Positions 28,246 to 35,675 of a DNA stretch of 64,000 bases are shown piece after piece. The notes beneath the pieces are model-generated. The model saw only the letters and a list, made by a program, of their open reading frames with translations. It did not search any database and had not been told where the DNA came from. The stretch is from Massilia frigida (lineage in GTDB: Bacteria; Pseudomonadota; Gammaproteobacteria; Burkholderiales; Burkholderiaceae_D), in contig NZ_WHJG01000001.1 of the NCBI RefSeq assembly GCF_011682175.1, positions 186,001 through 250,000 on the forward strand, read 5' to 3'. Within the stretch, counting starts at the first letter, position 1. Each line of letters opens with the position of its first letter. The translations under genes were made by a program, and so were the position numbers.

Positions 28246-29307
28246 ATGGCCCTGATACCCAGCACGATCCTGACCGGCTTCTTAGGCGCCGGCAAAACCA
28301 CGCTCCTGAACCGCATCCTGCAGGAAGACCACGGGCTGAAAATTGCCGTCATCGAGAATGAATTCGGCCAGGAAAACATCGACAACGAGATCCTGGTGCA
28401 GGATAGCAGCGAGCAAATCGTCGAAATGAACAATGGCTGCATCTGCTGCACCGTGCGCGGCGACCTGATCGTGGCGCTGTCCGCGCTGGCCAGGAAGCGC
28501 GAAGCCGGCGAGCTGCATTTCGACCGCATCATCATCGAGACCACTGGCCTCGCCAATCCCGGTCCGGTGGCGCAAACCTTTTTCATGGACGAGGAAGTCG
28601 GCGTGCACTATATGTTGGATGCGGTGCTGACCGTGGTCGACGCGCGCCATGCCATGACCCAGCTCGACGAGTACGAGGAAGCCCAGCGCCAGGTCGGCTT
28701 TGCCGACAAGCTGCTGATCTCCAAGACCGACCTGGTCGAGCCGGCCCAGCTGGACGCGCTCAAGGCGCGCCTGATGCGCATCAACCCGCGCGCGCCGATC
28801 AGCCAGGTCGACTTTGGGCGCGCCCCGCTGGCCGAGGTGCTCGACATCCGCGGCTTCAACCTGAACGACAAGCTGGAAATCGACCCCGACTTCCTCAAGG
28901 CCGAGCAAGCGCACGAGCATGAGCACGAGCATGTGCACACCGACGCCTGCCGCCATGAGCACGGCCACGGCCACGATCACGGTCATAATCACCACCACGG
29001 CCACCACAGCGACGACATCGCCGCCTTCGTGTTCAAGAGCAAGCGTCCCTTCGATCCGGCCAAGCTGGACGAATTCCTGGCCAGCCTGGTCAATGTCTTC
29101 GGTCCGCGCATGCTGCGCTACAAGGGCGTGCTGCTGATGCAGGGCGCCGAGCGCAAGGTGGTTTTCCAGGGCGTGCACCAGATGATGGGCAGCGATCTGG
29201 GCGCAAAATGGGGTGAAAACGAAGAACGTGGCAGCAAAATGGTTTTTATTGGCAAAAATTTACCAAAAGATGTCTTTGTCAGCGGTTTGGAACAATGTTT
29301 GGTATAA
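28246..29307 (+). CDS. COG0523 (CobW/YjiA/ZNG1-type) metal-binding GTPase
   Basis: P-loop GTPase that likely inserts or delivers a metal, often zinc. It has 353 residues from ATG 28246. Walker A is GFLGAGKT at 11-18; the family metal motif CxCC is CICC at 65-68 (NNGCICCTVRGDL). A His-rich stretch spans about residues 222-258 (for example HEHGHGHDHGHNHHHGHH), and the C-terminal CobW_C domain follows. It lies upstream of dksA on the same strand, 196 bp apart. The His tract supports metal handling; which metal and which client are not visible. Confidence 0.92.
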   Translation: MALIPSTILTGFLGAGKTTLLNRILQEDHGLKIAVIENEFGQENIDNEILVQDSSEQIVEMNNGCICCTVRGDLIVALSALARKREAGELHFDRIIIETTGLANPGPVAQTFFMDEEVGVHYMLDAVLTVVDARHAMTQLDEYEEAQRQVGFADKLLISKTDLVEPAQLDALKARLMRINPRAPISQVDFGRAPLAEVLDIRGFNLNDKLEIDPDFLKAEQAHEHEHEHVHTDACRHEHGHGHDHGHNHHHGHHSDDIAAFVFKSKRPFDPAKLDEFLASLVNVFGPRMLRYKGVLLMQGAERKVVFQGVHQMMGSDLGAKWGENEERGSKMVFIGKNLPKDVFVSGLEQCLV

Positions 29308-29503
29308 ACTATCCGGGTTTTAAGATGCCCGCTTTATCGCACCGGCAGTAAAAGTCATCCAGGTGCGGGAAGACACGAACAAGGCGGCAGTTCAGCAAGC
29401 CGTCAAGGTAGGCGCTTCGGGCGCAGGCATCGCCGCTTTACCGGTGCCTCGGCCGAGTTAGCTGATAAAATGAAAACCACTGTCGCATCGAAGGTAAGTA
29501 GTC

Positions 29504-29956
29504 ATGACTAAAACAACTAAATCGACCCCCGCCGTCAATACAGAAGGCCATCTCATCTCCGAAGACGAAATTCGGGCCATGGGCGAGAAGGACTATATGA
29601 ATCCGGCGCAGCTGGCGTTTTTCAAGGCCCGCCTGCAGCAGCTCGAAAAAGACTTGCTCAAGAATGCGGGCGAGACCACCGAGCACCTGCGCGAAACCGT
29701 GCTCGTGCCCGACCCGGCCGACCGTGCCACGATCGAAGAAGAACATGCGCTCGAACTGCGCACGCGCGACCGCGAGCGCAAGCTGCTCAAGAAGGTGCAG
29801 CAATCGATCGCCGCCATCGACGGTGGCGACTACGGCTGGTGCGAAGAAACGGGCGAGCCGATCGGCATTCCACGCCTGATCGCGCGCCCGACCGCTACCC
29901 TGTCGCTCGAAGCGCAGCAGCGGCGCGAGCTGAAACAAAAACTGTACGGCGATTGA
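29504..29956 (+). CDS. dksA: RNA polymerase-binding transcription factor DksA (Cys-poor type)
   Basis: Binds the RNA polymerase secondary channel and, with ppGpp, mediates the stringent response. The protein has 150 residues. The coiled-coil tip DPADRAT (70-76) with both acidic residues is intact, and the C-terminal segment CEETGEPIGIPRLIARPTAT is typical. Of the four zinc-binding cysteines of the E. coli protein only Cys113 remains; the other positions are Thr116, Ser134 and Ala137. It is therefore probably stable without zinc. A strong terminator follows. Confidence 0.95.
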   Translation: MTKTTKSTPAVNTEGHLISEDEIRAMGEKDYMNPAQLAFFKARLQQLEKDLLKNAGETTEHLRETVLVPDPADRATIEEEHALELRTRDRERKLLKKVQQSIAAIDGGDYGWCEETGEPIGIPRLIARPTATLSLEAQQRRELKQKLYGD

Positions 29957-29981
29957 TCATCGCTGCACGCCACCTCCGAAG

Positions 29982-30013
29982 AAGCATGCGGGTTCGCCCC
30001 CGCATGCTTTTTT
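29982..30013 (+). terminator. Rho-independent terminator after dksA
   Basis: Perfect 11-bp arms, AAGCATGCGGG (29982-29992) and CCCGCATGCTT (29999-30009), are followed by a T-run. They lie 25 bp after the dksA stop. Confidence 0.92.
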
Positions 30014-30241
30014 GTTTTGCCGCTCCCGCCAAACCGGCTCCAAGCTTGCCTATCGGATACACTATGCTTGGATGTCCAGGCCGCCAGGCGCGGCGGGAGG
30101 GTGGCGATGCGTGACGCCGTCCGGGTCGGCATGCTACCGTGCGGTGTAGTGCGGCTCAATGCCGCAGTGTGTTCAATCATGGCGCTTGCCGCGCTCGGGC
30201 GGCCGGCGCGGTGCGCAGTTTAGAACGAGACAGGGAACGAC

Positions 30242-31573
30242 GTGGGTATCTTCTCCATCTTCAACAAGAAGAAAACTGATCAGCCGGGCACCAAGGCGGC
30301 GCCGGACTCGCGCCTGCGCGTCGGCGAACCGTCGCGCCTGGCGCAAGACACCGACGCCGACCGCGCGCGCCAGCGCGAAATCGCCCGCGCCACGGCCGCC
30401 AAGATCGATGCGATCGAGTCGGCCATGTCGAACGACATTTTCAACACGCCGGAACCGGCCTGGGGCAGCGGTCCGCGCAAGGCCAAGCCGCCCGTCGCCG
30501 ACGGCGCCGCGAGCGACACCCTGCCGCTGCTGGAACTGGCCACCACCGAGTTGCTGGCCGACGAAGACTTGCCGGACGCGCCGGTGTCGCCCCAGACCGC
30601 GCCCGTCATCGAAGAAATCGCCATCATGTTCGCCAACGACCAGATGGCCGTGACCGAGCACATGCTGCTCGACAGCCTGGCCGAACTGGGCAAGGATGAC
30701 CGCACCATCTGGTGGATGCTGTTCGACCTGTACCAGGTGGGCGGACGCCAGGACGACTTCGACAATATCGCTATCGATTACGCCAGCCAGTTCGAAACCT
30801 CGCCGCCCTCGTGGTCGCCGCCGCTGATGCCGCCCGGCATGGAAGAACGCACCTTTGCCGGCGTCACCCCGACCGAAGTGTTTTCCGGCGTGCTGGACGG
30901 CGAAGTCGCCCCGCGCCTGGAACGGCTGCTCCAGCGCGCCGGCGAAAATCCGGTGCTGCGCCTCGAATTTGCGCGCATCCAGACCGTGACCCCGGACGGC
31001 TGCGCCCTGCTGCTCGAAACCATCAACCGCCTGCGCGCCAGCGAACGCGAACTGATCGTGGCCGGCGCCGCCGAACTGGCCGAGCTGGTTCACTCGACCA
31101 TCGAAATCGGCAAGCGCGACGCCAGCGAAGCGCCCTGGCTGCTGCTGCTGGCCCTGTTCCAGCTGCTCGACCGCGAAAAGGATTTCGAGGAAACGGCCAT
31201 GGATTACTGCGTCACCTACGAGGTGTCGCCGCCCTCGTTCGAGCCGCCATCGAAGGTGGCCACCGCGGTCAGCATCCTGCATGCGCCGCCGGCCACCGAA
31301 CGCTTCATGCTGCCGTCCGTCATCGAAGGCAGTGGCGCGGCCCTGTTCCAGGCCATCGATGCCTACGCCGCGGCCTGCGACGAAACCGTGCTGTTCGACT
31401 GCTCGCGCCTGGCGCGGGTCGACTATTCGGCCGCCGCCGCCCTGCTCAACCGCTTGCGCCCGATCGCGGCCGACAAAAAAGTCGAGCTGCGCGAATTGAA
31501 CCATTTGGTCGCCGCGCTGTTCAAACTACTGGGCTTCACCGAAGTGGCCAAGCTGTTCCCGCACAAGTACTGA
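30242..31573 (+). CDS. STAS-domain protein upstream of hslVU
   Basis: Protein of 443 residues starting at GTG 30242. A charged, disordered N-terminus (residues 1-70, KKKTDQPGTKA...) is followed by a region starting IMFANDQMAVTEHMLLDSL. Two STAS-like modules follow, near residues 215-285 (LRLEFARIQTVTPDGCALLL) and 360-440 (VLFDCSRLARVDYSAAAALL). A repeated segment, DFDNIAIDYASQFETSPPSW and DFEETAMDYCVTYEVSPPSF, appears twice. No membrane segment is seen. STAS domains often bind partner proteins or nucleotides; the partner here is unknown. The gene is followed by a hairpin and then a heat-shock-type promoter. Confidence 0.85.
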   Translation: MGIFSIFNKKKTDQPGTKAAPDSRLRVGEPSRLAQDTDADRARQREIARATAAKIDAIESAMSNDIFNTPEPAWGSGPRKAKPPVADGAASDTLPLLELATTELLADEDLPDAPVSPQTAPVIEEIAIMFANDQMAVTEHMLLDSLAELGKDDRTIWWMLFDLYQVGGRQDDFDNIAIDYASQFETSPPSWSPPLMPPGMEERTFAGVTPTEVFSGVLDGEVAPRLERLLQRAGENPVLRLEFARIQTVTPDGCALLLETINRLRASERELIVAGAAELAELVHSTIEIGKRDASEAPWLLLLALFQLLDREKDFEETAMDYCVTYEVSPPSFEPPSKVATAVSILHAPPATERFMLPSVIEGSGAALFQAIDAYAAACDETVLFDCSRLARVDYSAAAALLNRLRPIAADKKVELRELNHLVAALFKLLGFTEVAKLFPHKY

Positions 31574-31578
31574 CCCTC

Positions 31579-31602
31579 GCCGGCACCAGTGCGGGTGCCG
31601 GC
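31579..31602 (+). terminator. Weak hairpin terminator candidate after the STAS gene
   Basis: GCCGGCACC (31579-31587) pairs with GGTGCCGGC (31594-31602). No T-run follows, so termination would be partial or factor-dependent. Confidence 0.45.
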
Positions 31603-31608
31603 CGCTAT

Positions 31609-31636
31609 CTTGCAATTTCGATTAGCATCCCCATTT
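31609..31636 (+). promoter_or_regulatory. Sigma-32 (RpoH)-type heat-shock promoter of hslVU
   Basis: CTTGCAA at 31609-31615 and CCCCATTT at 31629-31636, separated by 13 nt, match the -35 (CTTGAA) and -10 (CCCCATNT) elements of RpoH promoters. It lies 79 bp upstream of the hslV start. Confidence 0.75.
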
Positions 31637-31654
31637 CTGGGATGCAAGCAGCCG

Positions 31655-31685
31655 GCCAGGCCCGGGAGTTTACTCCTGGCCTGGC
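31655..31685 (+). promoter_or_regulatory. 5'-UTR stem-loop of hslVU
   Basis: A GC-rich hairpin with arms GCCAGGCCCGGGAG and CTCCTGGCCTGGC and a TTTA loop lies in the predicted leader between the heat-shock promoter and hslV. E. coli hslVU mRNA also carries a 5' stem-loop that stabilises it; a similar role here is inferred. Confidence 0.55.
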
Positions 31686-31714
31686 GGCGGCTCACTAACT
31701 GAGAGGCAACGATA

Positions 31715-32251
31715 ATGGAACAATTTCACGGCACCACCATCCTGTGCGTACGGCGCGGAAAGCAGGTCGCCATCGGCGGCGATGGCCAGGTCACACTCGG
31801 CAACATCGTCATGAAGGGCACCGCCCGCAAGGTACGCAAGCTGTACCAGGGCAAGGTGCTGTGCGGCTTCGCCGGCGGCACGGCCGACGCCTTCACGCTG
31901 CTCGACCGCTTCGAAGGCAAGCTCGAAAAGCACCAGGGCAACCTGCTGCGCGCCTCGGTGGAACTGGCCAAGGATTGGCGCACCGACCGCGTGCTGCGCC
32001 GCCTGGAAGCGATGCTGCTGGTGGCCGACCACGAATCGACCCTGGTCATCACCGGCAACGGCGACGTGCTCGAACCCGAGGACGGCGTGGGCGCCATCGG
32101 TTCCGGCGGCACCTATGCCCAGTCGGCCGCCAAGGCCCTGCAGGAAAATACCGACTTGTCGCCGGCCGAGATCGTGAAAAAATCGCTGACCATCGCCGGC
32201 CAGCTGTGCATCTATACCAATATGTCGCACATCATCGAAACACTCGATTAA
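31715..32251 (+). CDS. hslV: ATP-dependent protease subunit HslV
   Basis: Proteasome-like peptidase of the HslVU complex, 178 residues. The N-terminus [15 protein letters not shown] shows the short propeptide followed by the catalytic Thr-Thr. [27 protein letters not shown] and the [16 protein letters not shown] motif are all conserved. hslU begins 11 bp after the stop. Expression is expected from the RpoH-type promoter upstream. Confidence 0.97.
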   Translation: MEQFHGTTILCVRRGKQVAIGGDGQVTLGNIVMKGTARKVRKLYQGKVLCGFAGGTADAFTLLDRFEGKLEKHQGNLLRASVELAKDWRTDRVLRRLEAMLLVADHESTLVITGNGDVLEPEDGVGAIGSGGTYAQSAAKALQENTDLSPAEIVKKSLTIAGQLCIYTNMSHIIETLD

Positions 32252-32262
32252 GGGGAAGCACC

Positions 32263-33615
32263 ATGCCAAGCACCATGAATATGACGCCCCGTGACATCGT
32301 TTCGGAACTCGACAAGCACGTGGTCGGCCAGGGCAAGGCCAAGCGCGCGGTCGCCATCGCCCTGCGCAACCGCTGGCGCCGCCAGCAGGTGGCCGAGCCG
32401 CTGCGCCACGAGATCACGCCCAAGAACATCCTGATGATCGGCCCCACGGGGGTGGGCAAGACCGAGATCGCACGGCGCCTGGCGCGGCTGGCCGACGCGC
32501 CCTTCATCAAGATCGAAGCGACCAAGTTCACCGAGGTCGGCTATGTGGGACGCGATGTCGACACCATCATCCGCGACCTGATCGACATCGGCATCAAGCA
32601 GACCCGCGCAAGCGAAATGAAAAAGGTGCGCCAGCGCGCCGAGGACGCGGCCGAAGACCGCATCATCGACATCCTGGTGCCGCCGGCGCGCGACTTCGGT
32701 TTCAACGTCACGCCGCCGGCTGCCGAGAACAAGGAAGGCGAAGGCACGCGCCAGACCTTCCGCAAGCGCTTGCGCGAAGGCGAGCTGGACGACCGCGAAA
32801 TCGAACTGGAACTGGCCGAGGCCGGTCCGCAGATGGAAATCATGGCCCCGCCCGGCATGGAAGAAATGACCGAGCAGATCAAGTCCATGTTTTCCGGCAT
32901 TGGCGCGGGGCGCAAGAAGCCGCGCAAGATCAAGATCCGCGAAGCGATGAAGCTGCTGATCGATGAAGAGGCGGCCAAGCTGGTCAACGATGACGAGCTC
33001 AAGCAAAAAGCGATCACCAACGTCGAGCAGAACGGCATCGTGTTTTTGGATGAGATCGACAAGATCGCCTCGCGCTCCGAAATGGGCGGGGCCGATGTGT
33101 CGCGCGCCGGCGTGCAGCGCGACCTGCTGCCGCTGGTCGAGGGCACCACGGTCAATACCAAGTACGGCATGATCCGCACCGATCATATCTTGTTCATCGC
33201 CTCGGGCGCATTCCACCTGGCCAAGCCATCGGATCTGATTCCCGAGCTGCAAGGGCGCTTTCCGATCCGGGTCGAGCTCGAATCGCTGTCGATTGCCGAC
33301 TTTGAATGCATCCTGACCAGTACCGATGCCTGCCTGACCAAGCAGTACGAAGCGCTGCTGGCGACCGAGGACGTCAAGGTCGAATTCGCGCCGGGCGGCA
33401 TCACGCGGCTGGCCGAGATTGCGTTTTCGGTCAACGAGCGCACCGAGAACATCGGCGCACGCCGCTTGTACACGGTGATGGAAAAGCTGCTGGAAGAAGT
33501 CTCGTTCAGCGCCAGCGAGACCGGCGGCAGCGTGGTGGCGATCGACGCCGCCTACGTCAACGAGCGCCTGGACAAACTGGCCGACAACGAAGACTTGTCG
33601 CGCTACGTCCTGTAA
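32263..33615 (+). CDS. hslU: ATP-dependent protease ATPase subunit HslU
   Basis: AAA+ unfoldase that feeds substrates to HslV. From ATG 32263 (AAGGGG ribosome-binding site) it has 450 residues. The N-terminal [20 protein letters not shown], Walker A GPTGVGKT, Walker [11 protein letters not shown] and the C-terminal LSRYVL, whose tail inserts into HslV, are all present. The variable I-domain spans roughly residues 110-240. The reading frame is open upstream through hslV, but that part is non-coding in this frame. Confidence 0.97.
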   Translation: MPSTMNMTPRDIVSELDKHVVGQGKAKRAVAIALRNRWRRQQVAEPLRHEITPKNILMIGPTGVGKTEIARRLARLADAPFIKIEATKFTEVGYVGRDVDTIIRDLIDIGIKQTRASEMKKVRQRAEDAAEDRIIDILVPPARDFGFNVTPPAAENKEGEGTRQTFRKRLREGELDDREIELELAEAGPQMEIMAPPGMEEMTEQIKSMFSGIGAGRKKPRKIKIREAMKLLIDEEAAKLVNDDELKQKAITNVEQNGIVFLDEIDKIASRSEMGGADVSRAGVQRDLLPLVEGTTVNTKYGMIRTDHILFIASGAFHLAKPSDLIPELQGRFPIRVELESLSIADFECILTSTDACLTKQYEALLATEDVKVEFAPGGITRLAEIAFSVNERTENIGARRLYTVMEKLLEEVSFSASETGGSVVAIDAAYVNERLDKLADNEDLSRYVL

Positions 33616-33626
33616 GGAGGCGCGCG

Positions 33627-33827
33627 ATGGCAAACAAGGCACTGGCGACGCGGCAAAAGATGCGCATCACCGTCAAGCCGACGCAGCAGGTTGCCAAGGT
33701 GCGCAATCCGGTGGCCGTGGCAGCCAAGCTGCGCGCCGCCGGCCCGCATGCCAAGGGTCCTGCGCAAGAGCGCCAGGCGGCCAAGCGCGCGCTCAAGAAG
33801 GCCAAGCTGGTGCCGGAGGACGAATGA
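33627..33827 (+). CDS. Small basic protein of unknown function downstream of hslU
   Basis: 66 residues, strongly Lys/Arg/Ala-rich (KMRITVKPTQQVAKVRNPVA; KRALKKAKLVPEDE), with no cysteine and no membrane segment. The Shine-Dalgarno AAGGAGG lies 7 bp before the ATG and directly after the hslU stop. The stop overlaps the next small ORF (ATGA). Spacing suggests co-transcription with hslVU. I do not recognise a family; it could bind nucleic acid. Confidence 0.7.
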   Translation: MANKALATRQKMRITVKPTQQVAKVRNPVAVAAKLRAAGPHAKGPAQERQAAKRALKKAKLVPEDE

Positions 33828-34021
33828 GCTGGAATTACCGGGTGATGAACAAGGCCGGGGAACTGGCGATTTATTCGGTGTATTACGACGAAGATGGGAA
33901 GGTGAAAGGCTACAGCGTCGACCCGGCATGTCCGCTCGGCGCGACACTGGAAGAATTGCAAAATTGTTGTGAAATATACCTGGAGGCCCTGACGCAGCCG
34001 GTGCTTGAGTACGAGGAATAA
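33824..34021 (+). CDS. Small acidic protein of unknown function
   Basis: 65 residues, acidic, beginning MSWNYRVMNKAGELAIYSVY and ending in a run of Glu. YDEDGKVKGYSVDPACPLGA suggests a compact beta-rich fold. It contains adjacent cysteines (LQNCCEIY). It overlaps the preceding small basic ORF by 4 bp, so the two are co-translated. Homologues of this size are often annotated as hypothetical proteins; no function can be assigned. Confidence 0.7.
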   Translation: MSWNYRVMNKAGELAIYSVYYDEDGKVKGYSVDPACPLGATLEELQNCCEIYLEALTQPVLEYEE

Positions 34022-34081
34022 TGGGCGCCGGGGGCCGCCAGCGGGCGCCCTGGCGGGCGCCCGCGATCAGGCCATCCTTGT

Positions 34082-34198
34082 GTGCGCCACCTTGGTGCGC
34101 CGCCTTGGTGCGCCACCTTGGTGCGCCGCCTTGGCGCGCCGCCTTGGTGCGCCGCCTTGGCGCGCCGCCTTGGCGCGCCGCCTTGGCGCGCCGCCTAG
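34082..34198. repeat. 13-bp tandem repeat, nine units
   Basis: Nine head-to-tail copies of GYGCGCCRCCTTG fill 34082-34198 exactly. Units differ only at the second and eighth bases, apart from the last unit (…CCTAG). Several junctions create GGCGCGCC. The last unit overlaps the stop codon of the minus-strand outer-membrane protein gene. Thirteen is not a multiple of three, so this is unlikely to be coding. Confidence 0.92.
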
Positions 34199-34770
34199 AA
34201 CTTGTAGGCGGCTCCTAACGTCCATAAATACACATGCGCGCGAGCCAGTGCGCCGAAACCGGCCCTGAGCACATCGACATCGCCGGTCAGCGACAGATGC
34301 TTATCGAGCGCATACGCGATCCCCAACCCGCCCGTCACGCCAGTCGATGCGCTTGAAGCGCCATCGAGCTTGCCCGACAGCCGCGCCATCCCTGCCCGCG
34401 CATGCACCGACAGCGCATCGGTCTCGCGCGAACTGATCCTGTACGACAGGCCCGCGCCACCGAACGAGGCCGCGCCGCGCTGCCGGCCGAGGTCCGCCTT
34501 GCCGCCCCGGTAAGCCACCAGTTCAACCGAACTGGTCAACTCTGAACCCTGCCACACGCTGAACGGGGCAAAGTTAAATCCCGCCAACAGCTTGCCGCTG
34601 CCATTGTCCCGTCCCTTGCACTGCTGTCCGCCGCCGCAATCGGCATTGAACTGCATCGGTCCGACTGCGCCGCCCGCGTAAATCGGACTGGTGTCGCCGT
34701 AACTGGCGCCGCTGGCGGCACCGCTGAACGCGGTCAGCAGGAGGGCGGCAAGCAGCGCGGTTGTCGGCAT
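34195..34770 (-). CDS. Small outer-membrane beta-barrel protein
   Basis: 191 residues from the ATG at 34770, with a signal peptide (TTALLAALLLTAFSGAASGA). It resembles the eight-stranded OmpA-like/opacity-type barrel: a first strand PIYAGGAVGPMQFNADC, alternating strands, and a last strand YLWTLGAAYKF ending in Phe. Two cysteines near the N-terminus (DCGGGQQC) may form a disulphide. A TTG start six codons upstream is possible but less likely. The 3' end lies in the tandem repeat. It is divergent from an XRE regulator. Function unknown. Confidence 0.8.
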   Translation of the reverse strand: MPTTALLAALLLTAFSGAASGASYGDTSPIYAGGAVGPMQFNADCGGGQQCKGRDNGSGKLLAGFNFAPFSVWQGSELTSSVELVAYRGGKADLGRQRGAASFGGAGLSYRISSRETDALSVHARAGMARLSGKLDGASSASTGVTGGLGIAYALDKHLSLTGDVDVLRAGFGALARAHVYLWTLGAAYKF

Positions 34771-34912
34771 CGGTTCGCTTTCGGTCAAAGGCGTTTCTGG
34801 TATGGAGCTAGTGTCCTACTTTTTCTCAAAAAGTCCTATCTGCTTGTGCGAAGCACTGAAATTCGGTACATTGAGTATCGGATAACTGTACATTTCGCCT
34901 TAAAGGAATCGC

Positions 34913-35647
34913 ATGAGCTCACCTGAGCTGGTCATACAAGTGCTGCGCGCGGAGTTGCGCGCGGCGGGCATCACCTACAAGGCGCTGGCCGGGCGCATCG
35001 GCATGAGCGAGTCGAGCGTCAAGCGCATGTTCGGCCAGAAGGATATGGCGTTGTCGCGCCTGGCGCAAATCTGCAAGGCGGCCGGGGTGCCGCTCGAAGA
35101 CGTGCTGCGCCGCGCCGCCGATGCCCGTCCCCAGGCCGATACCCTGACCCCGACCCAGGAAAAGTCGCTGATGGCCAATCCGCGCCTGCTGCTGGTGGCC
35201 ATCTGCTGCCTGGGCAACTGGACGCTCGACCAGATCGTCGAAACCTACAACGTCAGCGAACCGGAATGCATCGGCCTGATGGTCGAACTCGACCGCCTGG
35301 GCCTGATCGAACTCAAGCCCCTGAACCGCTACAGCATGCGCGTGTCGACCACCTTCCGCTGGCTGCCGGACGGGCCGGTGCAGCAGTACTTCCGCGAGCA
35401 TGTGGTGGAGGATTACTTCCGCGGCCGCTTCGATGGCGCCGGCGAAACCTTGATGTGCCTGCCGGCGCGCCTGTCGCTCGGCAGTTCGCGCGAATTGCTG
35501 ATGAAAATCCAGCAGCTGGCGGCCGAACTGGCACGCCTGCACCAGGCCGACCGCCGCCTGGCCAGCGAGGAACGCAACGGCGTCACCCTGCTGCTCGGCT
35601 TTCAATCGTGGGAGTCGAGCGCCTTTACCGCCCTGCGCCGCAGCTAG
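34913..35647 (+). CDS. XRE-family transcriptional regulator
   Basis: 244 residues. The N-terminal helix-turn-helix (ITYKALAGRIGMSESSVKRMFGQKDMALSRLAQICKAAGV region, residues 19-60) is a clear Cro/CI type. The remaining part has no known effector domain that I recognise; it includes NWTLDQIVETYNVSEPECIG, which looks like a second helical DNA-binding or dimerisation unit, and ends with LLLGFQSWESSAFTALRR. It is divergent from the outer-membrane protein gene, 142 bp apart. Targets are unknown. Confidence 0.87.
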   Translation: MSSPELVIQVLRAELRAAGITYKALAGRIGMSESSVKRMFGQKDMALSRLAQICKAAGVPLEDVLRRAADARPQADTLTPTQEKSLMANPRLLLVAICCLGNWTLDQIVETYNVSEPECIGLMVELDRLGLIELKPLNRYSMRVSTTFRWLPDGPVQQYFREHVVEDYFRGRFDGAGETLMCLPARLSLGSSRELLMKIQQLAAELARLHQADRRLASEERNGVTLLLGFQSWESSAFTALRRS

Positions 35648-35675
35648 CGGCCGCGGGCGCCGGGCCGGCCTGGAT

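Noticed and set aside
34082-34198. CRISPR-like array
   Set aside because: The units are contiguous with no spacers and no cas genes are present.
34005-34268. Open frames across the 13-bp tandem repeat
   Set aside because: They encode only repeated Gly/Ala/Pro/Arg units read out of the repeat, and a 13-bp unit cycles through all frames.
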